Shown here: positions 9,217-19,226 of the stretch, piece after piece
Layout: each line of letters opens with the position of its first letter
Numbering within the stretch: position 1 is the stretch's first letter
Source: Neisseria arctica
GTDB taxonomy: Bacteria; Pseudomonadota; Gammaproteobacteria; Burkholderiales; Neisseriaceae
NCBI RefSeq assembly: GCF_022870905.1
Contig: NZ_CP091510.1
Location: 1,550,001-1,614,000, forward strand
Direction of reading: 5' to 3'
DNA length: 64,000 nt
The notes under the pieces: model-generated
Told to the model about the DNA's origin: nothing
The model's database searches: none
What the model saw: only the letters and a program-made list of their open reading frames with translations
Made by a program: the position numbers and the translations under genes

Positions 9217-10590
9217 TTACATTTTCGGCGGTAATAATTTGCCCGGATTAAGCAAGTTATGCGGATCCAATGCCGCCTTTACCGTACGCATCAAAGCAAT
9301 TTCCGCATCGGTACGAACACGCGGCAACCAATGGTTTTTCACCTGACCGATACCGTGCTCGGCAGCAATGGTTCCCTCGCAGGCCAATACGTTTTCATAC
9401 ACAATAGCATTTACCGCATCTTCATAAGCATATACTTCATTACTTAATACGTCAGGCAGGAAAGTATTGTAATGCAGGCTGCCGTCACCCAAATGCCCGA
9501 ATACGACAATGCGGATACCGGTAAACACCTTTTCCAAGGCAGGCCCACAACCGTTTACAAACTCGGCTACGCGTGCAATCGGTACGGCAATATCATGTTT
9601 GATACTGGCACCCAAGTTACGCTGTGACGCTGAAATATTTTCACGCAATTTCCACCAATCGGCCCGCTCTGATTGTGACTTCGCCAAAGCGGCATTTTCA
9701 AAACCCTGCTCATATAAAAACTCAGCCAGCAAACTACCCAAGTCATCTCGCGGCACAGAATCGGTTAATTCCAACAAAATATGCCACTCGGCATCCACGG
9801 GTGAGCGGGTTCGGCTGAATTCGGCAGACAGAGATAACGCAAATCGGCTGACCAACTCAAAACTGCACAAGCGTTCGGCAAAACGTCCTTGAATCAAAGT
9901 TAGCAATTCAACGGCTCTGTCAATATTTTCTACGCCTACCCAAGCGGTTTCGACAGTTTGCGGCTGTGCAAACAATTTCAGAGTCGCTCCCGTAATAATG
10001 CCGAGCGTTCCTTCGCTGCCGATAAACAAATGGCGCAGGTCATAACCCGTAGTATTTTTGTGTAACGGCTGTAAATGCGATATCAGCGTACCGCCGGGCA
10101 GTACCACCTCCAATCCCAACACCAAATCACGCATACTGCCGTAACGTAATACATTCAAACCACCTGCATTACAAGCAATGTTACCGCCGATTTGACAAGA
10201 ACCCTCACTAGCCAAGCTCAAAGGGAATAAACGTCCGGCGGCGGCGGCGGCCTGCTGAACACTCTGAAGCACGGCACCTGCATCTACCGTTATGGCATTG
10301 TCGGACAAATTAACCTGACGGATTCGGTTGAGTTTGCTTAAATTCAACAATACCCCGCCATCCGGAACTGCCGCCCCGCACAAACCGGTATTGCCCCCTT
10401 GTGGCGTAACCGGAATACGGTTTTCATAACAAAAGCGCATCAGTGCCTGTACACCTTCTACACTGGCAGGCTGTACCACCGCATCTACCCGTCCCGTATA
10501 ACGACGACGCTGATCAGTTAACCAAGCTTCCGTATCTTCAGGCAATTCGGCAGAAGATAAAATTTGTTGCAGCTTTTGCTTAAGCGACAT
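9217..10590 (-). CDS. FAD-binding oxidase (D-2-hydroxyacid dehydrogenase type)
   Basis: 457 aa. An N-terminal FAD_binding_4 (PCMH) domain (about 40-180, with PQGGNTGLCGAAVPDG) is followed by a FAD-oxidase C domain carrying GHLGDGSLHYN and EHGIGQVK. This architecture is shared by D-2-hydroxyglutarate dehydrogenase, D-lactate dehydrogenase (Dld-like) and GlcD. The length and lack of an Fe-S region favour the D-2-hydroxyglutarate/D-lactate group; the substrate cannot be fixed from sequence. It is monocistronic, with a DUS in the upstream region and a strong DUS terminator downstream. Confidence 0.85.
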   Translation of the reverse strand: MSLKQKLQQILSSAELPEDTEAWLTDQRRRYTGRVDAVVQPASVEGVQALMRFCYENRIPVTPQGGNTGLCGAAVPDGGVLLNLSKLNRIRQVNLSDNAITVDAGAVLQSVQQAAAAAGRLFPLSLASEGSCQIGGNIACNAGGLNVLRYGSMRDLVLGLEVVLPGGTLISHLQPLHKNTTGYDLRHLFIGSEGTLGIITGATLKLFAQPQTVETAWVGVENIDRAVELLTLIQGRFAERLCSFELVSRFALSLSAEFSRTRSPVDAEWHILLELTDSVPRDDLGSLLAEFLYEQGFENAALAKSQSERADWWKLRENISASQRNLGASIKHDIAVPIARVAEFVNGCGPALEKVFTGIRIVVFGHLGDGSLHYNTFLPDVLSNEVYAYEDAVNAIVYENVLACEGTIAAEHGIGQVKNHWLPRVRTDAEIALMRTVKAALDPHNLLNPGKLLPPKM

Positions 10591-10614
10591 TTGTCATTTC
10601 CCTAAATCAAAGTT

Positions 10615-10626
10615 TTCAGACGGCAT
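10615..10626 (-). repeat. Single AT-DUS
   Basis: TTCAGACGGCAT (ATGCCGTCTGAA on the minus strand) about 25 bp upstream of the dehydrogenase start codon. It has no inverted partner. Confidence 0.9.
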
Positions 10627-10721
10627 CAATTAAAAGTAATCAAAAGAATATTAAAGCATTATGTTTGTTTATATTCATTTACCATATCTTTACCGTCTGG
10701 AATCCATATTATGGAGGATAT

Positions 10722-11009
10722 TTACAATTTACCGTAAGTACAGAAATAAGCAGTATCTACCGCTACTTTCAGCTGAAATTTGCTGTTTGCATCAACGGTA
10801 AAACTTTCCCCCGCAGAAAATATTTGCCATTCATCCGAACCGGACAATTTAACTGTTAAAGCACCGCTGATTACTGTCATTGTTTCAAAATCGTCGGTAC
10901 CGAACTCATATTCTCCCGCCTCCATCACTCCGACCGTTGCCGGTAAGGTTTCGGTTTGCAGTCCGATAGAAGCAACTCTACCGTTGAAATACTGATTGAT
11001 CTTCAACAT
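10722..11009 (-). CDS. ppnP: Pyrimidine/purine nucleoside phosphorylase
   Basis: 95 aa from the ATG at 11009; an upstream in-frame ATG at 11033 would add eight residues absent from the family. The small single-cupin fold of PpnP (YaiE, DUF1255) is evident: [14 protein letters not shown] at the start, then [10 protein letters not shown] and [14 protein letters not shown] [12 protein letters not shown]. It phosphorolyses several nucleosides to free base and ribose-1-phosphate. It stands alone, with a GAGAG ribosome-binding site. Confidence 0.93.
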   Translation of the reverse strand: MLKINQYFNGRVASIGLQTETLPATVGVMEAGEYEFGTDDFETMTVISGALTVKLSGSDEWQIFSAGESFTVDANSKFQLKVAVDTAYFCTYGKL

Positions 11010-11232
11010 AATTTTCTCTCTATTTTTCTCCAAAAGTTACGATATCTACTATTTTGCCAATATGTTTATTAAATACCTTTATCCGATATCTGAAACCCTA
11101 TTTTTACCAACAAATATCTATTTTACTTGTCTACTATCATAATAAAAGCGGGATAGGCAGATTCAAACCTTACCTAAAACCACTCTCATTCACATATTTT
11201 GCCCACGCCTTTTACATATAGCAGGCAAAACA

Positions 11233-11261
11233 AAAGCAGGATACTAGAAGTATCCTGCTTT
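11233..11261 (-). terminator. Terminator of the Ala-rich lipoprotein gene
   Basis: Perfect 12-bp stem AAAGCAGGATAC / GTATCCTGCTTT with a five-base loop; the minus-strand 3' side continues TTTGTTTTG. No DUS. Confidence 0.88.
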
Positions 11262-11281
11262 GCAATCTATATTCGGATAGA

Positions 11282-11572
11282 TTATTTAGTAGCAGCAGAA
11301 GCAGCTTCGGTAGCAGCAGAAGCAGCAGCTTCAACAGCAGAAGCAGCAGCAGAAGCGGCTGTATCAGCAGCAGAAGCGGCTTCAGTAGCAGCAGAAGCAG
11401 CAGCTTCAGTAGCAGCAGAAGCGGCCTCGGTAGCAGCAGAAGCGGCAGAAGCAGCAGCCTCGGTAGCGGCAGAAGCAGCAGAAGCAGCAGCTTCGGTAGC
11501 TTTAGTAGCGCTATCGCCACAAGCAGCCAATACCAAAGACATCAGGGCAGCAGCAAACAATGATTTTTTCAT
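11282..11572 (-). CDS. Alanine-rich repeat lipoprotein
   Basis: 96 aa. A lipoprotein signal peptide (about 1-17) ends in the lipobox LVLAAC with the lipidated cysteine at about 18. After GDSATK the remainder is almost only Ala, Ser, Thr and Glu in repeats of the type ATEAASA or ATEAAASA. No folded domain is recognisable; the composition predicts a long helix or an extended spacer, loosely recalling the Ala/Glu/Pro tails of neisserial H.8 lipoproteins but without proline. It is monocistronic with its own terminator. Function unknown. The signal peptide, ribosome-binding purines and terminator argue that the gene is real despite its low complexity. Confidence 0.75.
   Translation of the reverse strand: MKKSLFAAALMSLVLAACGDSATKATEAAASAASAATEAAASAASAATEAASAATEAAASAATEAASAADTAASAAASAVEAAASAATEAASAATK
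11285..11500. repeat. Imperfect coding repeats, GCAGAAGC-type
   Basis: On the plus strand the tract is built of variants of AGCAGCAGAAGCGGCTTC/GGTAGCAGCAGAAGC, encoding Ala-Ser-Ala-Ala-Thr-Glu-Ala repeats on the minus strand. Unit length varies from about 15 to 24 bases, in frame. Such a tract could change copy number by recombination or slippage without shifting frame. Confidence 0.75.
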
Positions 11573-12002
11573 TTCTATTAACCTTCTTTATTGATCAATT
11601 TTAAAGATAACTAAAATTTGGCCGGTCAGTATTGCACGGCCATATTACAAATCCATGACTGAATTTTCAGCAATTATGCCGCACGCCCCACGCCAACGCA
11701 ATCATGCTGATTGAGGTTGCCGTAGGTTGTGTTTCTTTTAGTGTGCCTTCAGACGGCATAAGTTCACATAAAATCACCCCTTTTATTCGAAACAACTGCC
11801 CAAACTCTTTTTTTAATCTATTTTTTCAATTAGTTATATTAATTTTTAAAAGAATTGATAATTTTGCAAAGGTTCTGTTTCTTTTGTTATCTTTTTTACA
11901 AAAGTTGCGAAAAAGCAACATACAAAAATTTTCATGGGTATTTCTTTTGACACCGGCACCGCTTTACATACCCGCAAAGAAACCTTTTATATAGATTTCG
12001 TA
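11573..12002. other. Intergenic region upstream of slyD
   Basis: Divergent gap. It holds a single AT-DUS at 11748-11759 (minus orientation) and a very AT-rich stretch at about 11790-11940. An ORF at 11704-11994 lacks a ribosome-binding site and coding character, so I leave it out. No RNA gene recognised. Confidence 0.4.
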
Positions 12003-12011
12003 TGCTACAAT
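12003..12011 (+). promoter_or_regulatory. Extended -10 promoter of slyD
   Basis: TGCTACAAT: a TG-n motif joined to TACAAT, 36 bp before the chosen ATG. No good -35. Prediction. Confidence 0.45.
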
Positions 12012-12046
12012 TAGTATGTTATTCACCTACTCCGAGAGGATACCTC

Positions 12047-12526
12047 ATGGCTATTGCAAAAAACTCAGCCGTTACCCTGCACTATGAAATGTTTGATGCC
12101 AACGACCAGCTCATTGATAAAACCGAACAACCGATTGCCTATCTGCACGGCGGTTACGACGGTATTTTCCCGTTGGTTGAAGAAGCACTCCATGGTAAAG
12201 ATGTCGGCGATGTAGTCGATGTCGTACTTTCTCCCGATGACGCCTTCGGCGAACAGGATCCCGAATTGGTTCGCATCGAAGACTTAAGCGTATTCCCCGT
12301 AGAGGTGGAAGTCGGCATGATGTTTGAGGCAGATGATCCCGAAACCGGCGATGTGTTTGTTTACCGTGTAACCGATATTGCCAATGGCAAAGCCGTAGTA
12401 GATGGCAACCATCCGCTGGCAGGGATGAAAATCCGCTTTAAAGCAACTGTTGACAGCGTGCGTGATGCGACAGCCGAAGAAATTGAGCACGGTCATGTAC
12501 ACGGTCCGCACGGACACCACCACTAA
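12047..12526 (+). CDS. slyD: FKBP-type peptidylprolyl isomerase/metallochaperone
   Basis: 159 aa from ATG at 12047, preceded by GAGAGGA; the longer frame from 12002 adds 15 residues without family support. The FKBP domain is interrupted by the insert-in-flap chaperone domain (about 70-130) typical of SlyD. The C-terminal tail HGHVHGPHGHHH is a short histidine-rich metal-binding tail, used for nickel or zinc in SlyD proteins. Cytosolic foldase. A DUS terminator follows. Confidence 0.93.
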   Translation: MAIAKNSAVTLHYEMFDANDQLIDKTEQPIAYLHGGYDGIFPLVEEALHGKDVGDVVDVVLSPDDAFGEQDPELVRIEDLSVFPVEVEVGMMFEADDPETGDVFVYRVTDIANGKAVVDGNHPLAGMKIRFKATVDSVRDATAEEIEHGHVHGPHGHHH

Positions 12527-12552
12527 GCATTTGCCCCTATCTTAAAAATACC

Positions 12553-12588
12553 AATGCCGTCTGAAACTTTTTCAGACGGCATTTTTAA
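12553..12588 (+). terminator. DUS inverted-repeat terminator after slyD
   Basis: Fourteen-base-pair stem AATGCCGTCTGAAA with short loop, followed by TTTTT. AT-DUS in both arms. Confidence 0.9.
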
Positions 12589-12672
12589 CCGCACATGTTA
12601 TAAAAAAGAATATTTCAACGATAATAAAAATCCGAATATTTCATTACTTTTTTAACATAAATCATAAGTAAA

Positions 12673-12699
12673 CAAGCCATCTGTATTTTCAGACGGCCT
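12673..12699 (-). terminator. Terminator after pepA using one true and one decayed DUS
   Basis: On the minus strand GCCGTCTG pairs with CAGATGGC (one G-U), then TTGTTT. The first arm is a full AG-DUS (12688-12699); the second differs by one base. Confidence 0.65.
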
Positions 12700-12716
12700 G
12701 TTATGATCAAAATAAA

Positions 12717-14300
<1,584 letters not shown>

Positions 14301-14352
14301 TCAGAACCTTGCACTATCGCCGTATCAAATCTTCCCGGCCGTTAATTAATAT

Positions 14353-15465
14353 ATGATTTACCAACGCAACTTTATCAAAGAACTGTCATTTACGGCAGTC
14401 GGAATTTTCGTGGTGCTGTTGGCCGTACTGGTCTCCACGCAAGCTATAAATCTTTTGGGACGCGCCGCAGACGGCCGGGTTGCCATCGATGCCGTTGTCG
14501 CACTGGTCGGCTTTTGGGTAGTCGGTATGACACCGCTTCTGCTGGTACTTACCGCCTACATCAGCACCCTTACGGTTTTAACCCGCTACTGGCGCGACAG
14601 TGAAATGTCGGTTTGGCTCTCGTGCGGCCTGTCACTAAAGCAGTGGATTAATCCTGTTTTGCGTTTCGCCGTGCCGTTTGCCATACTGCTTACCCTGATG
14701 CAGCTGTTTATCATACCGTGGGCAGAGCTGCGCAGCCGCGAATATGCCGAGCTTTTGAAGCAAAAACAGGAGCTCTCAATGATAGAAGCCGGGGAATTCC
14801 GTGCTTTGGGTAAAAGTAACGGCCGGGTGTATTTCGTCGAAACCTTCGATACCGATTCGGGGGTAATGAAAAACCTATTTCTGCGTGAAACTGACAGCAA
14901 AGGCCGCGATAACATTGTATTCGCCAAAGAGGGTTCATTTGCTTTAAACGACAACAAGCGTACTTTAGAGCTCACGCAAGGCATACGTTACAGCGGCACC
15001 CCCGGCCAAGCCGACTATAATCAGGTTTCATTTGAAAAACTCAGCCTGATTATCAGTACCTCGCCGAAGATTATCGACCCCGTTTCCAACCGCCGTACTA
15101 TTCCGACCCTCCAGCTTATCGGCAGTAACAATCCCGAACATCAGGCGGAATTAATGTGGCGCTTGTCTCTGCCTATCAGCATATTGATTTTGAGCATACT
15201 GGCCATTCCGTTATCGTATTTCAACCCGCGTACCGGCCACACCTATAATATTCTGTTTGCCATTGGTTTTTATCTGATTTATCAAAACGGCCTTACTTTT
15301 CTGCGCAATGCCGTTGAAGACGGCAAACTCAATTTCTGGATAGGGCTATTACCGCTGCATATACTGATGCTGGCAGCCGCACTTGCTTTACTGCATGTGC
15401 GCAGTATGCCTGCACAGCCGTTTTGGCAGGCTCTGAAAAACAGTACGAAAGGCGATGCACAATGA
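14353..15465 (+). CDS. lptF: LPS export ABC transporter permease LptF
   Basis: 370 aa. Inner-membrane half of the LptB2FG transporter that extracts lipopolysaccharide from the inner membrane. Three N-terminal transmembrane helices (about 15-125), a periplasmic beta-jellyroll domain (about 130-265) and three C-terminal helices (about 270-355) are visible. The start MIYQRNFIKELSFTAVG matches the family. It overlaps lptG by an ATGA. Confidence 0.95.
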   Translation: MIYQRNFIKELSFTAVGIFVVLLAVLVSTQAINLLGRAADGRVAIDAVVALVGFWVVGMTPLLLVLTAYISTLTVLTRYWRDSEMSVWLSCGLSLKQWINPVLRFAVPFAILLTLMQLFIIPWAELRSREYAELLKQKQELSMIEAGEFRALGKSNGRVYFVETFDTDSGVMKNLFLRETDSKGRDNIVFAKEGSFALNDNKRTLELTQGIRYSGTPGQADYNQVSFEKLSLIISTSPKIIDPVSNRRTIPTLQLIGSNNPEHQAELMWRLSLPISILILSILAIPLSYFNPRTGHTYNILFAIGFYLIYQNGLTFLRNAVEDGKLNFWIGLLPLHILMLAAALALLHVRSMPAQPFWQALKNSTKGDAQ

Positions 15466-16529
15466 TGCTTCTAAGCCGCTACCTTATCCGCCAACTTACC
15501 ATATCGGCACTCTATGCCCTACTGGCCCTTTTGGCCTTATACAGTTTTTTCGACATCATCAGCGAAGCGGGAGATGTAGGCAAAGGCAGCTATACCGGCA
15601 TGAAAATGATGCAATATATTTTTATGCAGGTTCCGGCACATGCCTATGAACTGATGCCTTTAGCCGCATTAATAGGCGGCCTGATTGCGCTGAACCAATT
15701 GGCTTCCGGCAGCGAACTGACCGTTATGAAAGCCAGTGGTATGAGCACCCGCAAGCTGATTACCATTTTGCTGCAATTTGGTTTGATTTTTGCCCTGTCC
15801 ACAGCCGTATTGGGCGAATGGCTGGCACCCGCGGCCAACCGCTATGCCGAAAATATGAAAGCCGGCGCCGTAAACGGAAAAATCAGCACGGGCAGCCAAG
15901 GTTTATGGCTTAAAGAACAAAATAATATTATCAATGTCCGCGAAATGCTGCCCGACCATACTTTATTGGGTATTAAAATTTGGCGGCACGACGATCAGTT
16001 CCGCCTGATTGAAGCCATGGAAGCCGAATCAGCCCGCCCGGGAAACGGTAGCTGGCAGCTGAAAAACGTTCGCCGCAGCGTCATTGACAACGACCGGATT
16101 CTTGCGGAAAAACAGCCCGAACAAAATTGGCCCATTTCCCTGCAAAACAATCTGCTTGATGTTTTATTGATTTCACCCGAACAAATGTCGGTATCCGCAC
16201 TCACAACTTACATCAGCCATCTGAAAGATAACCAACAGCAAACCCGCCCCTATGAAATCGCCTGGTGGCGTAAATTAATGTATCCGCTGGCAGCCATGGT
16301 GATGGCCTTGGTAGCATTGGCATTTACCCCCCAATCGACACGGCACGGCAACATGGGGCTGAAACTGTTTTTCGGCATATGCTTGGGACTGGGCTTTCAC
16401 TTTGCAGGCCGTCTGTTCGGTTTTACCAGCCAACTTTACGGCGTACCGCCTTTTATTGCCGCCATGCTGCCGACAATATTATTCGCTGTTTTGGGCATAT
16501 ATCTCATCCGCCGGCAGGAAAAACGCTAA
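15462..16529 (+). CDS. lptG: LPS export ABC transporter permease LptG
   Basis: 355 aa from the ATG at 15462, which overlaps the lptF stop (ATGA), implying translational coupling; the frame is open upstream but runs inside lptF. It has six transmembrane helices in two groups of three around a periplasmic jellyroll domain. Partner of LptF in LPS transport with LptB, LptC and LptA, which are encoded elsewhere. Confidence 0.95.
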   Translation: MMLLSRYLIRQLTISALYALLALLALYSFFDIISEAGDVGKGSYTGMKMMQYIFMQVPAHAYELMPLAALIGGLIALNQLASGSELTVMKASGMSTRKLITILLQFGLIFALSTAVLGEWLAPAANRYAENMKAGAVNGKISTGSQGLWLKEQNNIINVREMLPDHTLLGIKIWRHDDQFRLIEAMEAESARPGNGSWQLKNVRRSVIDNDRILAEKQPEQNWPISLQNNLLDVLLISPEQMSVSALTTYISHLKDNQQQTRPYEIAWWRKLMYPLAAMVMALVALAFTPQSTRHGNMGLKLFFGICLGLGFHFAGRLFGFTSQLYGVPPFIAAMLPTILFAVLGIYLIRRQEKR

Positions 16530-16568
16530 ACCGCCTTATTTACATTTACTGATACAGAAAGCAAATTT

Positions 16569-17060
16569 ATGTTCAGCATTCTCATTATTCTTGGCTTGAT
16601 TGCACTGCTTATCGGCTTACTTGGCACGATTTATCCCGCCATCCCCGGTTTGGGTCTGATGTTTGCCGGCGCATGGCTGATAGCCTATGCAGGCGACTAT
16701 CAGATTATCGGTACCGCTACTTTGATATTCCTCGGCATTGTCGCCGCTGCGGGAACCGCTATGGATTATGTAGCCGGTATGCTTGGTGCCAAATTTACCG
16801 GTGCCAGCAAAACTGCTGTTTGGGGCGCTTTGATCGGAGGCATAGCAGGTGCATTTTTTTCCCTGCCCGGCTTGCTGCTTGGGCCATTGGTAGGAGCCGG
16901 CATTGGTGAATTTTGGGCTCGAAAAGACTTGCTCTCTGCAGGGAAAGTCGGCTTGGGCACATTCATCGGCTTTATCGTCGGCGTTATCGCCAAACTCGGT
17001 TGTGCATTGACCATCATATTCACTTTGGCAGTAATGGGAGTCATCAGCCTTTTCCAATAA
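16569..17060 (+). CDS. DUF456 membrane protein
   Basis: 163 aa, very hydrophobic and glycine-rich, with about four to five transmembrane helices. It begins MFSILIILGLIALLIGLLG and contains GTIYPAIPGLGLM and the LPGLLLGPLVGAGIGE segment typical of DUF456. The family has no settled function. It follows lptG by 39 bp, so it may be read from the lptFG promoter, and ends at a DUS terminator. Confidence 0.85.
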   Translation: MFSILIILGLIALLIGLLGTIYPAIPGLGLMFAGAWLIAYAGDYQIIGTATLIFLGIVAAAGTAMDYVAGMLGAKFTGASKTAVWGALIGGIAGAFFSLPGLLLGPLVGAGIGEFWARKDLLSAGKVGLGTFIGFIVGVIAKLGCALTIIFTLAVMGVISLFQ

Positions 17061-17076
17061 CAGGACAGATTTTCCC

Positions 17077-17110
17077 AAGGCCGTCTGAACACGTTTCAGA
17101 CGGCCTTTTA
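17077..17110 (+). terminator. DUS inverted-repeat terminator
   Basis: AAGGCCGTCTGAA and complement (13 bp), five-base loop, then TTTT. AG-DUS. Confidence 0.9.
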
Positions 17111-17166
17111 TCATACCGCCAACAATGTTAATATCTGCAAACACACTAACAAAAATGGAGAAACAG

Positions 17167-18294
17167 ATGACCACTCTGCCACGCCCGGAAATCGATGAAA
17201 ACGGCCTGCTTGAATATTCGGTAGTTTATACCGACCGCGCTTTAAACCATATGTCGCAAAAATTTCAAACGGCTTTCCGCTATATTTCCGCCACACTGAA
17301 AAAAGTTTACGGTGCACAACATACCGCTGTCATTCCCGGCAGCGGCACCAGCGGTATGGAAGCCGTTGCACGTCAGCTGGCCCGTAATGAAAAATGTTTG
17401 GTGATTCGAAACGGTTTTTTCAGCTTCCGTTGGAGCCAAATTATTGAAAAAGGTACGATTGCAGCCGAAACTCGTGTTTTCACCGCTCGGCAGGCCGATG
17501 AAACACAAGCCCCTTTTTCTCCTGCGCCTATTGAGGAAGTCACCGCCGCAATAGCCGAATACCGCCCGGCCGTAGTGTTCGCGCCTCATGTAGAAACCGC
17601 ATCAGGCATTATGCTGCCCGATAACTATATCAAAGCTTTAGCAGATGCCGTACACGCTGTTGGCGGCCTGCTGGTTATCGACTGTATTGCATCCGGCTGT
17701 ATCTGGCTGGATATGCAGCAACTGGGAATTGATGTATTAATTTCCGCTCCGCAGAAAGGCTGGAGCGGCGCTCCATGCTGCGGTTTGGTAATGCTAAACC
17801 AAGCGGCTTATGAAAAAGTACAGGCAACCGAATCCGACAGCTTTAGCCTGGATTTGAAAAAATGGCTGCAAATTATGGAAGCCTTTGAAAACGGTGGTCA
17901 TGCCTATCATGCTACACCGCCCACCGACGCGCTGATGGTATTGCACGATGTTATGAAAGAAGCCGAAGCCATTGGTTTCGATGTTCTAAAAGCCAAACAA
18001 ACCGAACTCGGCCTGAAAATGCGTGCCTTACTGGCACGTGAAGGGTTTGTCAGCGTAGCTGCTCCCGGCTTCGAAGCTCCCGGGGTCGTTGTCAGCTATA
18101 CAGACAAAGCCGATATACACAACGGCAAAGCCTTCATCGCCGAAGGTATGCAGATTGCCTCGGGCGTACCACTACAATGCGGCGAGCGTAATGATTTCCA
18201 AACATTCCGCTTGGGGCTGTTCGGATTAGACAAGTTACAAAATATTGACCGCACAGTCGCCTTATTTGAAGAAACTTTGGCAAAAGTAAAATAA
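17167..18294 (+). CDS. Class V PLP-dependent aminotransferase (alanine-glyoxylate type)
   Basis: 375 aa from ATG at 17167, which has GGAG at 17157; an earlier in-frame ATG at 17125 lies before the ribosome-binding site. Fold type I aminotransferase: the pyridoxal phosphate lysine is K197 in SAPQKGWSG, with PGSGTSGMEA near residue 58 binding the phosphate. Class V members of this form include alanine-glyoxylate and serine-pyruvate aminotransferases; the true donor and acceptor are unknown. It is monocistronic between two DUS terminators. Confidence 0.87.
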   Translation: MTTLPRPEIDENGLLEYSVVYTDRALNHMSQKFQTAFRYISATLKKVYGAQHTAVIPGSGTSGMEAVARQLARNEKCLVIRNGFFSFRWSQIIEKGTIAAETRVFTARQADETQAPFSPAPIEEVTAAIAEYRPAVVFAPHVETASGIMLPDNYIKALADAVHAVGGLLVIDCIASGCIWLDMQQLGIDVLISAPQKGWSGAPCCGLVMLNQAAYEKVQATESDSFSLDLKKWLQIMEAFENGGHAYHATPPTDALMVLHDVMKEAEAIGFDVLKAKQTELGLKMRALLAREGFVSVAAPGFEAPGVVVSYTDKADIHNGKAFIAEGMQIASGVPLQCGERNDFQTFRLGLFGLDKLQNIDRTVALFEETLAKVK

Positions 18295-18320
18295 TGCTGC
18301 CAATTGCCTGATATAAATCG

Positions 18321-18355
18321 AAGGCCGTCTGAAAACTATTTTCAGACGGCCTTTA
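18321..18355 (+). terminator. DUS inverted-repeat terminator
   Basis: Fifteen-base-pair stem AAGGCCGTCTGAAAA with a three-base loop, then TTTATT. AG-DUS. Confidence 0.9.
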
Positions 18356-18466
18356 TTCAAATATGCACATCGCCAAAGTGGTGCTGTTTTTTTTCAATTG
18401 CATACACGGCAAAAGTAAGCTGTTACAAACCCTCTATATATTTAAGCTACCCACTTCAAGAAAATA

Positions 18467-18478
18467 ATGCCGTCTGAA
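18467..18478 (+). repeat. Single AT-DUS
   Basis: ATGCCGTCTGAA without inverted partner, about 100 bp upstream of the small gene at 18577. Confidence 0.9.
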
Positions 18479-18576
18479 AATCATTTACCTTGCCTTTCCG
18501 GCATATCCTTAACACCAGAAGGCAAACTACGTTAAAATAAGCCGGTTCATTTCCAATATTGCCCTACCACAACACT

Positions 18577-18780
18577 ATGCAAGAATTACTTGATTTATTC
18601 CGCACCGAAAGCCCCGGAACGGTAGCTGAAACCCTGGATTTCTGGCTTTACGAATGCAGCTTAGACGAAGCACCCGGCGCCGAAGAAGTAAGCCTCTGGC
18701 GTGACATCTTGGCTGCACGCGGCGGAAAATTTTCCCGCTTGGCTACAATCTGCCAAACTTGGTTGGACGAAGAATGCTGA
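18577..18780 (+). CDS. Small conserved-type hypothetical protein
   Basis: 67 aa from ATG at 18577; a TTG six codons earlier is less likely. Acidic, soluble, with no signal peptide or membrane segment and a Trp-rich profile (FWLYECSLDEAPGAEE, SLWRDILAARGGKF). I do not recognise a family. Its end overlaps the start of the VanZ-like gene by seven bases, so the two are translationally coupled. Confidence 0.65.
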   Translation: MQELLDLFRTESPGTVAETLDFWLYECSLDEAPGAEEVSLWRDILAARGGKFSRLATICQTWLDEEC

Positions 18781-19151
18781 CTCCAACCATCCCCCGTAAC
18801 CGCTGGCTACTTTTTTCAGTCTTATGGCTGACAGCGATGCTCTACCAACTACTGCAAGAATCATCCGGCGGCACGGCTCCATTTCCCCATTTTGATAAAA
18901 TCGCCCATTTCGCTATATTTTTTGCTCAGTTTTGGCTTCTATCCAAAATATGGTTGAACGAAAGGTACAACATTCCGATACGGAGTTTGGTTATTACTGC
19001 CGTATGTTTAGCTGCCGTCACCGAAACCGCGCAGGCCTTGTTTACCAACACGCGCCAAGGTGATTGGCTGGATGCAATAGCTGATATTGCTGGTGCGACA
19101 ACTGCCTTATGGCTAGCGCAAAAAGTACAAAACGCACACCGCAACATATAA
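18774..19151 (+). CDS. VanZ-like membrane protein
   Basis: 125 aa from ATG at 18774, inside the end of the preceding gene. Three to four transmembrane helices. The DKIAHFAIFF, VTETAQALFTNTRQGDWLDAIADIAGA pattern (conserved His, Glu, Arg and Asp around helices) is that of the VanZ-like family. VanZ gives low-level teicoplanin resistance in enterococci, but the many relatives in Gram-negatives have no known role. Confidence 0.82.
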   Translation: MLTPTIPRNRWLLFSVLWLTAMLYQLLQESSGGTAPFPHFDKIAHFAIFFAQFWLLSKIWLNERYNIPIRSLVITAVCLAAVTETAQALFTNTRQGDWLDAIADIAGATTALWLAQKVQNAHRNI

Positions 19152-19186
19152 CACAAGCCATCATCACAAAACCCACTAACATCACC

Positions 19187-19204
19187 CCGTCTGCTTTCAG
19201 ACGG
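19187..19204 (+). repeat. Short imperfect DUS hairpin
   Basis: CCGTCTG and CAGACGG around a four-base loop. It resembles a truncated DUS pair, with no T tract after it, so termination is uncertain. Confidence 0.45.
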
Positions 19205-19226
19205 CCTTAAGATAAGAAAGTCTGCC

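Noticed and set aside
11199..11594. 131-codon plus-strand ORF opposite the Ala-rich lipoprotein
   Set aside because: It is also Ala-rich only because the repeat is low-complexity and open in several frames. The minus-strand frame has a signal peptide, lipobox and terminator; this one has none.
11704..11994. 96-codon ORF upstream of slyD
   Set aside because: AT-rich, no ribosome-binding site, includes a DUS, hydrophobic composition typical of random AT-rich sequence.
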